Below are positions 27,465 to 35,778 of a stretch of DNA of 64,000 nucleotides, piece by piece. This stretch comes from Nigerium massiliense (GTDB lineage: Bacteria > Actinomycetota > Actinomycetes > Propionibacteriales > Propionibacteriaceae): contig NZ_CCYM01000001.1 in assembly GCF_000826085.1 (NCBI RefSeq), forward strand, positions 124,001 to 188,000. Direction: 5' to 3'. A program made the position numbers and the translations under genes. The notes under the pieces were generated by a model. The model was not told the DNA's origin and searched no databases. It saw only the letters and a list, made by a program, of their open reading frames with translations. Positions within the stretch are counted from its first letter, which is position 1. Each line of letters opens with the position of its first letter.

Positions 27465-28319
27465 GAGTTCCTCGCGAATCCAACCGGCCAGGGTGGTAGG
27501 CGTCGTCGTGGCGAGCGTCCGCGGCTGCTCCGCGCGGAAGTCCTCGCGGACGCCGGTGCTCATGCCCAGGAGAGCGTCGGCCATCTTCGGCGCCGCCCCA
27601 GAAGCCAGACACTGGTGACGCATCTCGTCGTCGCTGATCCTCTCCACCCGCACGTCGCGCCCCAACTCCCGGGTCAGGATGCCGGCCACCTCGTTCCACG
27701 ACAGATCCTGCGGCCCGTGAACCGCTTGGACGCGGCGGCCGCGCCACCTCGGATTGAGCAGCGTGAGCGCCGCCACCTCGGCGATGTCACGCGGCGCTAC
27801 CCAGGCCTGCCGCATGTCCAGGGGCAACACCGTCTCCAGATGCCCTTCGCGAAGGCCCTCGAGCCCGTAGAGCAGGTTGGTGAAGAAGTAGCCGGGTCTG
27901 AGGTGGGTGACGTCCAGGTCGAGAGCGTCGAGGGCGACCTCCGTGGCGGCGAGCCCGTCGATCTCGCCCACGCCGTGCCGCTTCTCGGCGCCGATGCTGC
28001 TCTGGAAGACGACGCGCCCGATGCTGTTGGCGGTCACAGCGTCCGTCAGCGCGCGGGTTGCCCGGGCGTAGTCGCCCAGTGGGTCGTCTGACCAGACGCT
28101 GGGATCGACCCAGTAGAGGGCGTCCACCCCGCGGGTTGCCTCCACGACCTGCGAAGAGTCAGTGGAGTCAGCCTCCACGACGTCCGCATAGTCGAGCACC
28201 GCGTGGGGGATCGCCTCCGGATGCCGAGCCAACAGCATGGGGCGCACCCCTGCACGAATAAGCATGGAGGTGAGGTGCCGTCCGACATGACCCATCGGAG
28301 TCGTGACCGCGATCCGCAT
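27450..28319 (-). CDS. NmrA-like NAD(P)-binding protein
   Basis: The 289-residue protein has an N-terminal Rossmann start MRIAVTTPMGHVGRHLTSML, where the loop is TPMGHVG rather than GATG. It also has GVDALYWVDPS, IGRVVFQSSIGAEKR and HLRPGYFFTNLLYGLEGLREG, as in NmrA/azoreductase-like atypical SDRs. Substrate is unknown. Codon usage is less GC-biased than in neighbours. It is the first gene of a small accessory patch and runs head-on into the polysialyltransferase-like gene. Confidence 0.82.
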   Translation of the reverse strand: MRIAVTTPMGHVGRHLTSMLIRAGVRPMLLARHPEAIPHAVLDYADVVEADSTDSSQVVEATRGVDALYWVDPSVWSDDPLGDYARATRALTDAVTANSIGRVVFQSSIGAEKRHGVGEIDGLAATEVALDALDLDVTHLRPGYFFTNLLYGLEGLREGHLETVLPLDMRQAWVAPRDIAEVAALTLLNPRWRGRRVQAVHGPQDLSWNEVAGILTRELGRDVRVERISDDEMRHQCLASGAAPKMADALLGMSTGVREDFRAEQPRTLATTTPTTLAGWIREELLPAL

Positions 28320-28415
28320 TCGGCTGTTCCTTTCGTCGAGTCCCGACCAGGAACGCTAGCCGCAGAGGCGGCCCGATCTCGTCCTCATCGGGGTTCGGGC
28401 CTTGTGGGCGCTCGC

Positions 28416-28622
28416 TCAGGGCTGTTTGGGGCCGAACTCGGTGGAGTTGCCACGGGCGAAGTCTGTCCACGAGCCGCGTGGCCCGTAGCCGCCTTGGCGC
28501 CACCGTTCGGTGCGGACGCGTTCGTCGTGAGCTTCCCAGGCAGCGTCTCGTGTCTCGTTCGAGGCCTCATCAGCGCGGGGTTTGACGAGCCCTTTGAGCT
28601 TGTCGAAGAACGTCGGTGTCAC
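28416..28622 (-). CDS. small hypothetical protein
   Basis: This 68-residue hydrophilic protein (MTPTFFDKLKGLVKPRADEA at the N-terminus) is rich in charged residues and ends TDFARGNSTEFGPKQP. It starts with GTG at 28622, supported by an AAGGAGCC site eight bases upstream, which is why I accept it despite its size. It has no membrane helix and no recognised domain. It lies between the NmrA-like gene and the broken hydrolase. Confidence 0.6.
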   Translation of the reverse strand: MTPTFFDKLKGLVKPRADEASNETRDAAWEAHDERVRTERWRQGGYGPRGSWTDFARGNSTEFGPKQP

Positions 28623-28704
28623 GATGGCTCCTTCGGCTAGGGGGCCTGCATGACGTCATTGTGCCCTCAGCCTGGACAGTTTGGCCCGAGTTGACCGTGG
28701 ACCT

Positions 28705-28720
28705 TCACGCCGCGGCGTGA
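28705..28720. repeat. 16-bp perfect palindrome
   Basis: The sequence TCACGCCGCGGCGTGA is its own reverse complement. It lies 53 bp beyond the 3' end of the broken GDSL gene in a gap with no other feature. It could be a short terminator stem or a dimeric protein site. Confidence 0.4.
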
Positions 28721-28772
28721 CAGCCCGTTTGCGGTGCTTGTTCGACCAGCGCCGCGCCCGCTCGCTTCGTAC

Positions 28773-29470
28773 CTAGGTGCCCAGGAGGCTCAGGACCGGC
28801 TGGCTGAGGGCCTTTCCCAGGGTTTCGTGTTGGTCGGCGTCCAGGTGCACCCCGTCGACCTTGCTGAGGCCGGTGACGGTGTTGGCGTCGAAGAAGGCGC
28901 AGCCCAGCTCGACGCACACCTCACGGTATGCGTCGGCCAGCCCGTGGGCCTTGTTCTGGGCGCCCTCGAACTTGGGTCCGATCGGTCCGCGGGGACGATC
29001 GAACATGGGGGAGCGATCACCAGGACGGGCGGCCCGGGCATGCCGGGCGCGACCGGGGCTTGCCGGATCGCCTGCACTACCGCCTTGATGCCGTGGGCCG
29101 AGTGCCAGGCGTTGTGTGGGTGCATCGATTGGAAGTCGTTCGTGCCCAGCATCACCACCACCAACGCTAGGGGCGAGTGCGCCTCCATGACCTGACCGAT
29201 TCCGACCAGACCGTTGCGGCCCGGCTTGTAGGGATCGTCGAAAACCGTCCGGCGTCCGTTGAGACAGTCCTCGATCACGCGCACGTGGGCGTCGCAGTTA
29301 TTCATCTCCGCTTCCAGCACCCCGGGCCACCGCTGCTCGAACGGCAGCCGGCGACGCGTGCCCGGGATGATGCCTCAGGTCAGCGAGTCGGCGTACACGA
29401 GCACGCTTCGCAGCAGGCTGAACGTCTCACGGTGCTGGTCGGTTATCGCGCGGCCTGGTGGCGGGGTCAT
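28773..29470 (-). pseudogene. GDSL/SGNH hydrolase, inactivated by a stop codon and a frameshift
   Basis: Read on the minus strand, an ATG at 29470 opens a frame giving VLVYADSLT, an in-frame TGA at 29375-29377, then GIIPGTRRRLPFEQRWPG. Functional relatives read DSLTWGxxPG, so the TGA most likely replaces a Trp TGG codon. The frame continues through VVMLGTNDFQS (block with Asn and Asp) to VLVIAPP. One base is then missing around 29005-29012, and homology resumes one frame over with MFDRPRGPIGPKFEG through SKVDGVHLDADQHETLG, the catalytic Asp-x-x-His region. All blocks survive, so decay is recent. An intact copy would be an esterase or lipase of about 230 residues. Confidence 0.8.
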
Positions 29471-29551
29471 GCGCTCATCCTCAGCTACCCACCCCGGACA
29501 ACGGAACCCTCATGGCGGTCAGGATGGTCCGTCAGTTGTGAGCAACGCGCC

Positions 29552-30889
29552 CTAGCCGGACGCTCCCCCGCCTCGGCGACCCAGGCGTCCTCGCCCGCGC
29601 GACTCGTCGGCGGACCCGACGGCGTCCGTGGACCGCTCCCGCTTCGGCGACAATCGCCAAGCGGCGAGGGCCGCCACAGCGGCGGCGCCCGCCACGAGGG
29701 GCAGCGTCCCCCACCAGAGCAGGTCGGGAAACCTCGGGCCGAGGCCCTGCAGTCGTCCGGTCCCCAGGTCGCCGCGGCTCAGCGCCGACGCGAGCAGCCA
29801 CACCACCGCGGTCACCAGCCCCGCGAGGGCGGCCTGCCACGACCAGGACTTCGGGTCGGGCGCGCTCCCGGCCCGGCGACGCGAGCGGACGAACCACGCG
29901 CCCACGGCGACGCCGGCCAGCAGCCCCACCGCGGTCCAGGACCAGGCGGCCGGCGTGCCGGCGGCCGGGACGGCCCCGAGCAGCGGGATCGCCGGCAGCA
30001 ACCCCACGGTCGTCGCGCCGGGCGTCACGATCGCGCCCGCGCCGAGCCCGAGGCCGGCGCCGAGGACGTACGACCCGGCCCACAGCACGACCGTGGGCAG
30101 CCACGCCAGCAGGCAGACGATCATTAAGACGACGCCCACCGGGTTGGGGGCGAGGGCGCCGGTCAGGGCGTTCACGCGGGGCCAGTTCACGATCACGCCG
30201 ACGGCCACCGCGGCGAGCGAGCCCGCGGTGAGCACCGCCAGCCCGAGCCCCGCCGCTCGCGGCAGGCTCCGCGCCCAGCCGGGGAGGCGTCCGGTCAGAT
30301 CGACGCCGCGGGCGCGGGCCGACGCCAGGAAGGACGCCAGCGCCGACACCAGGAACGCGCCGACCACGCTGCGGGCCGCCTGGGTGGGGCTGCCGACCAG
30401 CGTCGCGAGCAGCAGGGTGCCGAGGGTGTAGACGCCAGTCACCGCGCCGCTCAGCAGCGCGGCGGAGCGGAGCCGCGCGCGCTGGCCGTCGCCGTCGGCA
30501 GGCGGCATCTGCGTGGCAGCGTAGGTGGTCGCGAACGCGATCGCGACGCCCAGCACCGCCGTCGCGCCGAGGGGCACGATGCCGATCGTCACGTCCCCGA
30601 CGCGCGCCGGCACCCCGTGCAGCAGCAGCCAGAACTGGTTGATGGCATCGAGCACGGTGGTGAGCGCCAGGTGGGTGGCCGACAGCCACGCCACCACGAT
30701 CGGGACGCCCACGAGCAGCCAGCCGAACAGCACCGAGCAGATCGAGCCCAGCACGGCCGCGGCCAGCCACGGCAGATACGGCAGCCGCGACAGACGGCCG
30801 TCCTCGAGGCGGTCCTCGCTCGGCGAGGAGACGGTGAGGCTGACCGGGTCCGGCCGCCGGGAAACAAGCTTGGGCATGATGCCCATCAT
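29552..30889 (-). CDS. PerM/DUF6350 family membrane protein
   Basis: The 445-residue protein has about ten hydrophobic segments and the features of the actinobacterial DUF6350 family. In it, LDAINQFWLLLHGVPARVGDV and GIVPLGATAVLGVAIAFA precede repeated small-residue-rich helices. Mycobacterial PerM, a member, supports cell division and stress survival. Members are often encoded close to sucCD, as here. The start is ambiguous (30889 or 30877). GGGGTG upstream fits 30889. Confidence 0.75.
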   Translation of the reverse strand: MMGIMPKLVSRRPDPVSLTVSSPSEDRLEDGRLSRLPYLPWLAAAVLGSICSVLFGWLLVGVPIVVAWLSATHLALTTVLDAINQFWLLLHGVPARVGDVTIGIVPLGATAVLGVAIAFATTYAATQMPPADGDGQRARLRSAALLSGAVTGVYTLGTLLLATLVGSPTQAARSVVGAFLVSALASFLASARARGVDLTGRLPGWARSLPRAAGLGLAVLTAGSLAAVAVGVIVNWPRVNALTGALAPNPVGVVLMIVCLLAWLPTVVLWAGSYVLGAGLGLGAGAIVTPGATTVGLLPAIPLLGAVPAAGTPAAWSWTAVGLLAGVAVGAWFVRSRRRAGSAPDPKSWSWQAALAGLVTAVVWLLASALSRGDLGTGRLQGLGPRFPDLLWWGTLPLVAGAAAVAALAAWRLSPKRERSTDAVGSADESRGRGRLGRRGGGASG

Positions 30890-31041
30890 GCTTGCGCACC
30901 CCGCATGCCCTCGGCTGCGGACACGCCCGCCGTTGCTAAAGTCGGCCGGGCACCCCGGGACTTCCCCACCGGGACGCGGCCGTCTTCGCGACCGCGCACC
31001 CCGCCGAAGCGACCAGGGCCCCGACCGGCGAGAGGATGTTC

Positions 31042-32589
31042 ATGAACGACGACGAACTGCGTGGCCAGCGGCCGTCCGACGCCAGCCCTGGCCCGTCCGG
31101 CGGCTCCTGGTCGGCGTCCGGCCCCGCCCGTCCGCGTGGCGAGGGCGTGCCGCCCGAGCCCGCGTTGCCCGCCGCGGACGGGCAACCCCGCGGCCGTCGC
31201 TACCGCGAGGACTCCCTCCCTGAGGACTGGACGCCGCCGCTGCCCCGCCGCTCCGCCGCGAGCCCCTCCGGGACGGCCGAGGCGTCCCCGCTCACCCCCG
31301 CCGATGCGCCCGTCGGCGCCTCCGCCGCGGGCCGTACCGCCTCGGCCGGGACCCGCCGCACGCGTTGGTGGTGGCTGCTGGGCCTGGTCTTGGTGCTGGT
31401 CTTGGCGCTGGTCGGCGCCGCCGTGCTCTTCGGCTTCCGACCCGGGAACCCGCCCGCGCCCGCCTCGTCGCCGGCCCCGAGCGCCACGCCCGACCCCGTC
31501 GAGGCGGCGCTCGTCACGCCGGGCGCCCTGACCGGCCTGGGCTCCGGATGGAGCGTCGTCACCGAGGACGCCGCGGCCGGCGGCACCGACGCCGCACAGC
31601 CGCTGTGCCTGGCCGCGGACGACGCAACCCCCCAGCCCGAACGGGTCGCCGAGCGCCGGCTGACCCGGGCGACCGCGGGGGCGACCGCGCTGCACCGCAT
31701 CGCCACCTACCCCGACGAGACCGCCGCGCACAGCGCCTACGCCGCCGCCCGCGCCCGGCTCGGCACCTGCCCCGGCGCCTACCTCTCCCAGGGGATCAGC
31801 GCCACGGGGGCGGCCGACGAGGTGGCGGGCGTCACGGCGTCCGTCGAGCAGGCGACGCCCCAGGGGCACACCGTCCTGGTGGCACGCACCGGCCGTTTCT
31901 TGGACGTCCTCGACGTTGCCCAGGACGGGGCCGCCCCGAAGCCGGCCGCGGCGTTGGCCGTCCTGACCGACTCGCTGCGCGCCCAGTGCAGCGATGCCTC
32001 GGGTGCGTGCCCGTCCTCACCCGCGCTGGCGATGAGCGAGCTGCCGCCCACCGGCGATCCCGCGGGCTGGCTGGTGGCCGGGGACATCCCGCGCATCCGA
32101 CCGGACGCCGGCGTCTGGCGCGGCGCCGACCAGCCCTCGCTGCGGCTGACCGGGAGCCAGTGCGAGGTCGTCGACCTCAACCACGTCCCCGGCGCGACCG
32201 GGCGCCATCGCACCTACCTGCTCGAGGACGACCCCCAGGCGCCGCGGGGCTTCGGCGTGGACGAAGCGGTCTACGACTTCGCGAGCCCGGCCGCGGCGCT
32301 GGCGTTCTCCCGGCAGGTCGCGGCCAACCTCACCGACTGCGCCCAGCGCACCGGGACGGCCACCGTCCGCCAGACGTACGCCTCACCGTCCCCGGCGTCC
32401 GGGGCCACCTTCGTGGTCGACCAGCAGGTCAGCGCCTCCGCCACAGCCCGCTTCCGCGTCACCGTGGTGTCGCGCGGCGACAAGGCGGTCTTCCTGCTGG
32501 CCAACCCCGAGAAGTCCTTCGACTTCAGCGACGCGTCGTTCAACGCCGTGGCGAAGCGGGCCGGCGAACGGCTCGCGCAGCTGAGCTGA
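31042..32589 (+). CDS. membrane-anchored protein with two PknH-like extracellular sensor domains
   Basis: The 515-residue protein has a disordered proline/serine-rich cytoplasmic N-terminus (about 1-105) and one transmembrane helix (about 107-133). A large extracellular part follows, made of two related halves (about 155-320 and 325-510). Each has patterns such as a Phe/Tyr-rich sensor core with paired cysteines (CLAADD/GTCPGAY; GSQCEVV/LTDCAQRT). This resembles the PknH C-terminal sensor fold without a kinase. The second in-frame ATG at 31042 is taken as start because GAGAGG abuts the first one. Function unknown; envelope sensing or ligand binding is plausible. Confidence 0.65.
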   Translation: MNDDELRGQRPSDASPGPSGGSWSASGPARPRGEGVPPEPALPAADGQPRGRRYREDSLPEDWTPPLPRRSAASPSGTAEASPLTPADAPVGASAAGRTASAGTRRTRWWWLLGLVLVLVLALVGAAVLFGFRPGNPPAPASSPAPSATPDPVEAALVTPGALTGLGSGWSVVTEDAAAGGTDAAQPLCLAADDATPQPERVAERRLTRATAGATALHRIATYPDETAAHSAYAAARARLGTCPGAYLSQGISATGAADEVAGVTASVEQATPQGHTVLVARTGRFLDVLDVAQDGAAPKPAAALAVLTDSLRAQCSDASGACPSSPALAMSELPPTGDPAGWLVAGDIPRIRPDAGVWRGADQPSLRLTGSQCEVVDLNHVPGATGRHRTYLLEDDPQAPRGFGVDEAVYDFASPAAALAFSRQVAANLTDCAQRTGTATVRQTYASPSPASGATFVVDQQVSASATARFRVTVVSRGDKAVFLLANPEKSFDFSDASFNAVAKRAGERLAQLS

Positions 32590-32596
32590 ACCGGCG

Positions 32597-33484
32597 TCAG
32601 CGGCTCAGCCGGCGGACGATCTCGCGGACCAGCTCGGCGGTCTCGCTGAGCGTCTTGCCCACCTTCACGCCGGCGGCCTCGAGGGCCTCCTTCTTGGCGG
32701 CGGCGGTGCCGGACGAGCCGGACACGATCGCGCCCGCGTGTCCCATCGTCTTGCCTTCCGGGGCGGTGAATCCCGCCACGTAGGCGATGACCGGCTTGGT
32801 CACGTGCTCCTTGATGTAGGCAGCCGCCCGCTCCTCCGCGTCGCCGCCGATCTCGCCGATCATCACGATCGCGTCGGTCTCTTCGTCGGCCTCGAACGCC
32901 TCGAGGCAGTCGATGTGCGTCGTGCCGATGACCGGGTCGCCTCCGATCCCGACGGCGGTCGAGAAGCCGATGTCGCCCAGCTCGTACATCATCTGGTAGG
33001 TCAGGGTGCCCGACTTCGACACCAGGCCGATGTGTCCGGCGCGCGCGATGTTCGGCGGGATGATGCCGACGTTGGAGCGTCCGGGCGAGATCAGGCCGGG
33101 GCAGTTCGGCCCGATGAGCCGCACCCCCTTGTCCTGGGCGGCCGCGAAGAACTCGGCGGTGTCCTTCACCGGGATCCCCTCGGTGATGCACACGATGAGT
33201 TCCACGCCGGCGTCGATGGCGTCCATGACGGCCGCCTTGGTGTGCGGCGCGGGCACGAAGATCACCGACACGGTCGCGCCGGTCGCGTGCTTGGCCTCCC
33301 GGACGGTGTTGAAGACCGGGATCGGGTCTTCCTCGAACGTGATGCTCTGCCCGCCCTTGCCGGGCGTGACCCCCGCGACCACGCGGGTGCCGAACATGAC
33401 CATGCGCTGGGTGTGCTTGCGCCCCTCGCTGCCGGTCATGCCCTGGACGATGACCTTCGACTTGTGGTTGAGCCAGATCGCCAT
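32597..33484 (-). CDS. sucD: succinyl-CoA synthetase alpha subunit
   Basis: The 295-residue protein begins [20 protein letters not shown]. It has the CoA-binding [14 protein letters not shown] region, [33 protein letters not shown] (the active histidine is in GHAGA) and ends with the usual helical tail. With SucC it converts succinyl-CoA to succinate with substrate-level phosphorylation. The start follows a GGAAGT site and lies six bases after the sucC stop. It runs convergently against the anchored sensor-domain gene. Confidence 0.96.
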   Translation of the reverse strand: MAIWLNHKSKVIVQGMTGSEGRKHTQRMVMFGTRVVAGVTPGKGGQSITFEEDPIPVFNTVREAKHATGATVSVIFVPAPHTKAAVMDAIDAGVELIVCITEGIPVKDTAEFFAAAQDKGVRLIGPNCPGLISPGRSNVGIIPPNIARAGHIGLVSKSGTLTYQMMYELGDIGFSTAVGIGGDPVIGTTHIDCLEAFEADEETDAIVMIGEIGGDAEERAAAYIKEHVTKPVIAYVAGFTAPEGKTMGHAGAIVSGSSGTAAAKKEALEAAGVKVGKTLSETAELVREIVRRLSR

Positions 33485-33489
33485 CGGGC

Positions 33490-34674
33490 TTACTTCCCTT
33501 CCATGGCCGCGCTGGCCAGTTCTGCGGCCTTCCGGGCCGCGCCGTCCATGGTCTTCTCCACCGTGACCAGCGGGTGGTCGTATTCGTCCAGGATCTCCAG
33601 CCCCACCTCGACCGCGTTCCCGTCCAGACGGACGACGATCGGCTTGGACGCCTTGTTCCCGAGTTGCTGCAGCGCGCCGCGGATGCCCTTGGCCACCTCG
33701 GAGCACGCGGTGATGCCGCCGAACACGTTGACGAACACCACCTCCACCTGCGGGTCGGAGAGGATGATGTCGAGGCCGTCGGCCATCACCTGGGCTGACG
33801 CGCCCCCGCCGATGTCGAGGAAGTTGGCCGGGGTCGGCGAGCCCGGAAGGTCACTGCCCGCGTAGGCGACCACGTCCAGCGTGCTCATCACGAGCCCGGC
33901 GCCGTTGCCGATGATGCCGACCTGGCCGTCCAGCTTGACGTAGTTGAGGTGCTTGGCGCGGGCCCGCAGCTCCAGCGGGTCGTCCTGGGAGTCGTCGCGC
34001 CACTGGTCCCACTCGGGGTGCCGGAACGCGGCGTTGTCGTCGAGGGTGACCTTGCCGTCGAGGGCGACGATGCGGCCGTCGCTGGTGCGCACCAGGGGGT
34101 TCACCTCGACAAGCGTGGCGTCCGACTCGGCGTAGGTCTTGCCCAGCAGCGTGAGGACGCGGGCGGCCTCGTCGCGGTCATCGGGCGAGAAGCCCGTCTC
34201 GGTGACGATGCGGTCGGCGGCGTCCGCGTCGAGCCCGGCCCGCGGGTCGATCGGGACGCGCACCAGCGCGTCCGGCCGCTCCTCGGCGAGCGTCTCGATC
34301 TCGACGCCGCCCTCGAGGCTGCACATCGCGAGGTAACGGCGGTTGGCCCGGTCGAGCAGAAGCGAGAAGTAGTACTCCTCGTCGATGTCGGCGCCCTCGG
34401 TGACCATGACCTTCTTGACGACGTGGCCCTTGATGTCGAGGCCCAGGATCTCCTTGGCCCTCTGCTCGGCCTCCTCGGGCGAATGCGCCAGCTTCACGCC
34501 GCCGGCCTTGCCGCGGCCGCCGGTCTTGACCTGGGCCTTTACCACCACGACGTCGGTGCCGAGCTTCTCGGCGGCCTCGCGCGCCTCCTTGGGGGTGGTG
34601 GCCACCAACCCGCGCAGGACCGGGACGTCCTTGCTCTCGAACAGGTCCCGCGCCTGATACTCGTACAGATCCAT
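33490..34674 (-). CDS. sucC: succinyl-CoA synthetase beta subunit
   Basis: The 394-residue protein begins [20 protein letters not shown] and has an ATP-grasp domain with [20 protein letters not shown] (about 43-62). It also has [19 protein letters not shown] (about 196-214), [14 protein letters not shown] and [11 protein letters not shown] (about 312-322) of the family. It supplies nucleotide binding and succinate activation to the SucCD complex. The start at 34674 is preceded by GGAGAAGG; the open frame upstream is not homologous. It heads the sucC-sucD operon. Confidence 0.96.
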   Translation of the reverse strand: MDLYEYQARDLFESKDVPVLRGLVATTPKEAREAAEKLGTDVVVVKAQVKTGGRGKAGGVKLAHSPEEAEQRAKEILGLDIKGHVVKKVMVTEGADIDEEYYFSLLLDRANRRYLAMCSLEGGVEIETLAEERPDALVRVPIDPRAGLDADAADRIVTETGFSPDDRDEAARVLTLLGKTYAESDATLVEVNPLVRTSDGRIVALDGKVTLDDNAAFRHPEWDQWRDDSQDDPLELRARAKHLNYVKLDGQVGIIGNGAGLVMSTLDVVAYAGSDLPGSPTPANFLDIGGGASAQVMADGLDIILSDPQVEVVFVNVFGGITACSEVAKGIRGALQQLGNKASKPIVVRLDGNAVEVGLEILDEYDHPLVTVEKTMDGAARKAAELASAAMEGK

Positions 34675-34829
34675 GCCTTCTCCGTCCGCTGCCTCGGCGC
34701 TCGCGTCGTTGTCAGGGGCTCTCTCGTTGGCCCCTCCACGGTGACACGAGACTAACGGCTCCGCCTCACCGCGCAAACCCGGCGACGCCCGCCGACCGGG
34801 CGTGCACTCCGGGTCACCCGGGTGGGCAC

Positions 34830-34859
34830 TTGGCAACTTCCAAACTCTTTTCTAAGAAT
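34830..34859 (+). promoter_or_regulatory. candidate promoter of the M23 peptidase gene
   Basis: The gap between divergent sucC and the peptidase gene (282 bp) has an AT-rich stretch. TTGGCA at 34830-34835 resembles a -35 box and AAGAAT at 34854-34859 a -10 box, with an 18-bp spacer. A second -10-like TAACCT follows near 34874. I found no riboswitch fold here. Confidence 0.35.
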
Positions 34860-34956
34860 CGTTCAGGAAATGCTAACCTGATGTTCAGTTCTTCCCGGCG
34901 AGTCGCGTGACCGACCAACACGGCGCCGTCGGGGCATCCCTGACCAGGAAGGCATC

Positions 34957-35718
34957 GTGGCACCCGTGGGACACGAGCACAGTAACTCCACCACCCCCGC
35001 GCGGCGTGTCCGCGTCGCGCTGCTGGGGCTGACCGCCGCCGCCGTCGTCGGCGCCTCCGGCCTCGTCACACCGTCCGTCTCACCCGCGGCACGCGCCTCG
35101 GGGCTCCAGTTCGCGGACTCGCCGGCCACCGCGGCCAGCGCGGGGCCGGGCGCCGAGCTCAACCGCGTCGCGGCGCTGAACCAGCCCGTCGCTGAACGGC
35201 CCGCGCCCGCCGCCGAACTGACCGCGTCCGACATGACCGACGCCCTCGCGGCGCGCGAGGCTGAGCTGAGCAGCCGCTCCACCCAGATCAAGGCCGAGGC
35301 CGAGCGGCAGGCGAAAGCGGGCGTCTTCCTGCGCCCCACCGCCGGCGAGCTCGGGTCGACGTACGGCCCCCGCCGGCACCCGATCCTGGGCTACGTCCGG
35401 CTGCACGCCGGCTGGGACATCGGCGGCACGTGCGGCCAGCCCATCTACGCCGCCCTTCCCGGCACCGTGACGATCGCCACGCAGGCCGGCCAGTCCGGCA
35501 ACTACCTTCGCGTCGACCACGGCACCGTCAACGGCCACAAGCTGGAGACCAGCTACCAGCACATGCAGGGCTTCGCCGTGAAGGCCGGCCAGAAGGTCGC
35601 GCGAGGACAAGCCCTCGGCAGCGTCGGCAATACCGGCCTGTCCACCGCCTGCCACCTGCACTTCGGCGTCATCAAGGACGGCGCCAACGCCGACCCCGCG
35701 GGGTACCTCAAGGGCTGA
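34957..35718 (+). CDS. secreted M23 family (LytM) peptidase
   Basis: The 253-residue protein has a signal peptide (VALLGLTAAAVVGASGLVTP), a coiled helical stretch (about 88-125) and a C-terminal peptidase_M23 domain (about 126-253). Zinc and catalytic motifs are present: RHPILGYVRLHAGWDIGG (His-x3-Asp) and TACHLHFGVI (HxH). YQHMQGF supplies the middle histidine. These enzymes cleave peptidoglycan cross-bridges. The start is a GTG at 34957 with AGGAAGG upstream. It runs towards pcrA and has no operon partner. Confidence 0.9.
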   Translation: MAPVGHEHSNSTTPARRVRVALLGLTAAAVVGASGLVTPSVSPAARASGLQFADSPATAASAGPGAELNRVAALNQPVAERPAPAAELTASDMTDALAAREAELSSRSTQIKAEAERQAKAGVFLRPTAGELGSTYGPRRHPILGYVRLHAGWDIGGTCGQPIYAALPGTVTIATQAGQSGNYLRVDHGTVNGHKLETSYQHMQGFAVKAGQKVARGQALGSVGNTGLSTACHLHFGVIKDGANADPAGYLKG

Positions 35719-35778
35719 GAAGCGGCTCCGCCCAGAGGCGGAGGGGACGACTCGCGGGCTGAGGCCGGCGGGCTCCAC

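Noticed and set aside
28640..28772. tRNA or small RNA in the gap
   Set aside because: I looked for a cloverleaf or T-loop consensus and found none; only the 16-bp palindrome stands out.
29375..29377. TGA read as Trp or selenocysteine in the GDSL gene
   Set aside because: All intact genes here use TGA as stop. A second lesion (frameshift) occurs in the same gene and no selenocysteine element is evident, so decay is simpler.
34801..34956. c-di-AMP (ydaO-type) riboswitch before the M23 peptidase gene
   Set aside because: Such riboswitches often precede wall peptidase genes in actinobacteria, but the leader is too short and I could not find the conserved stems or consensus blocks.
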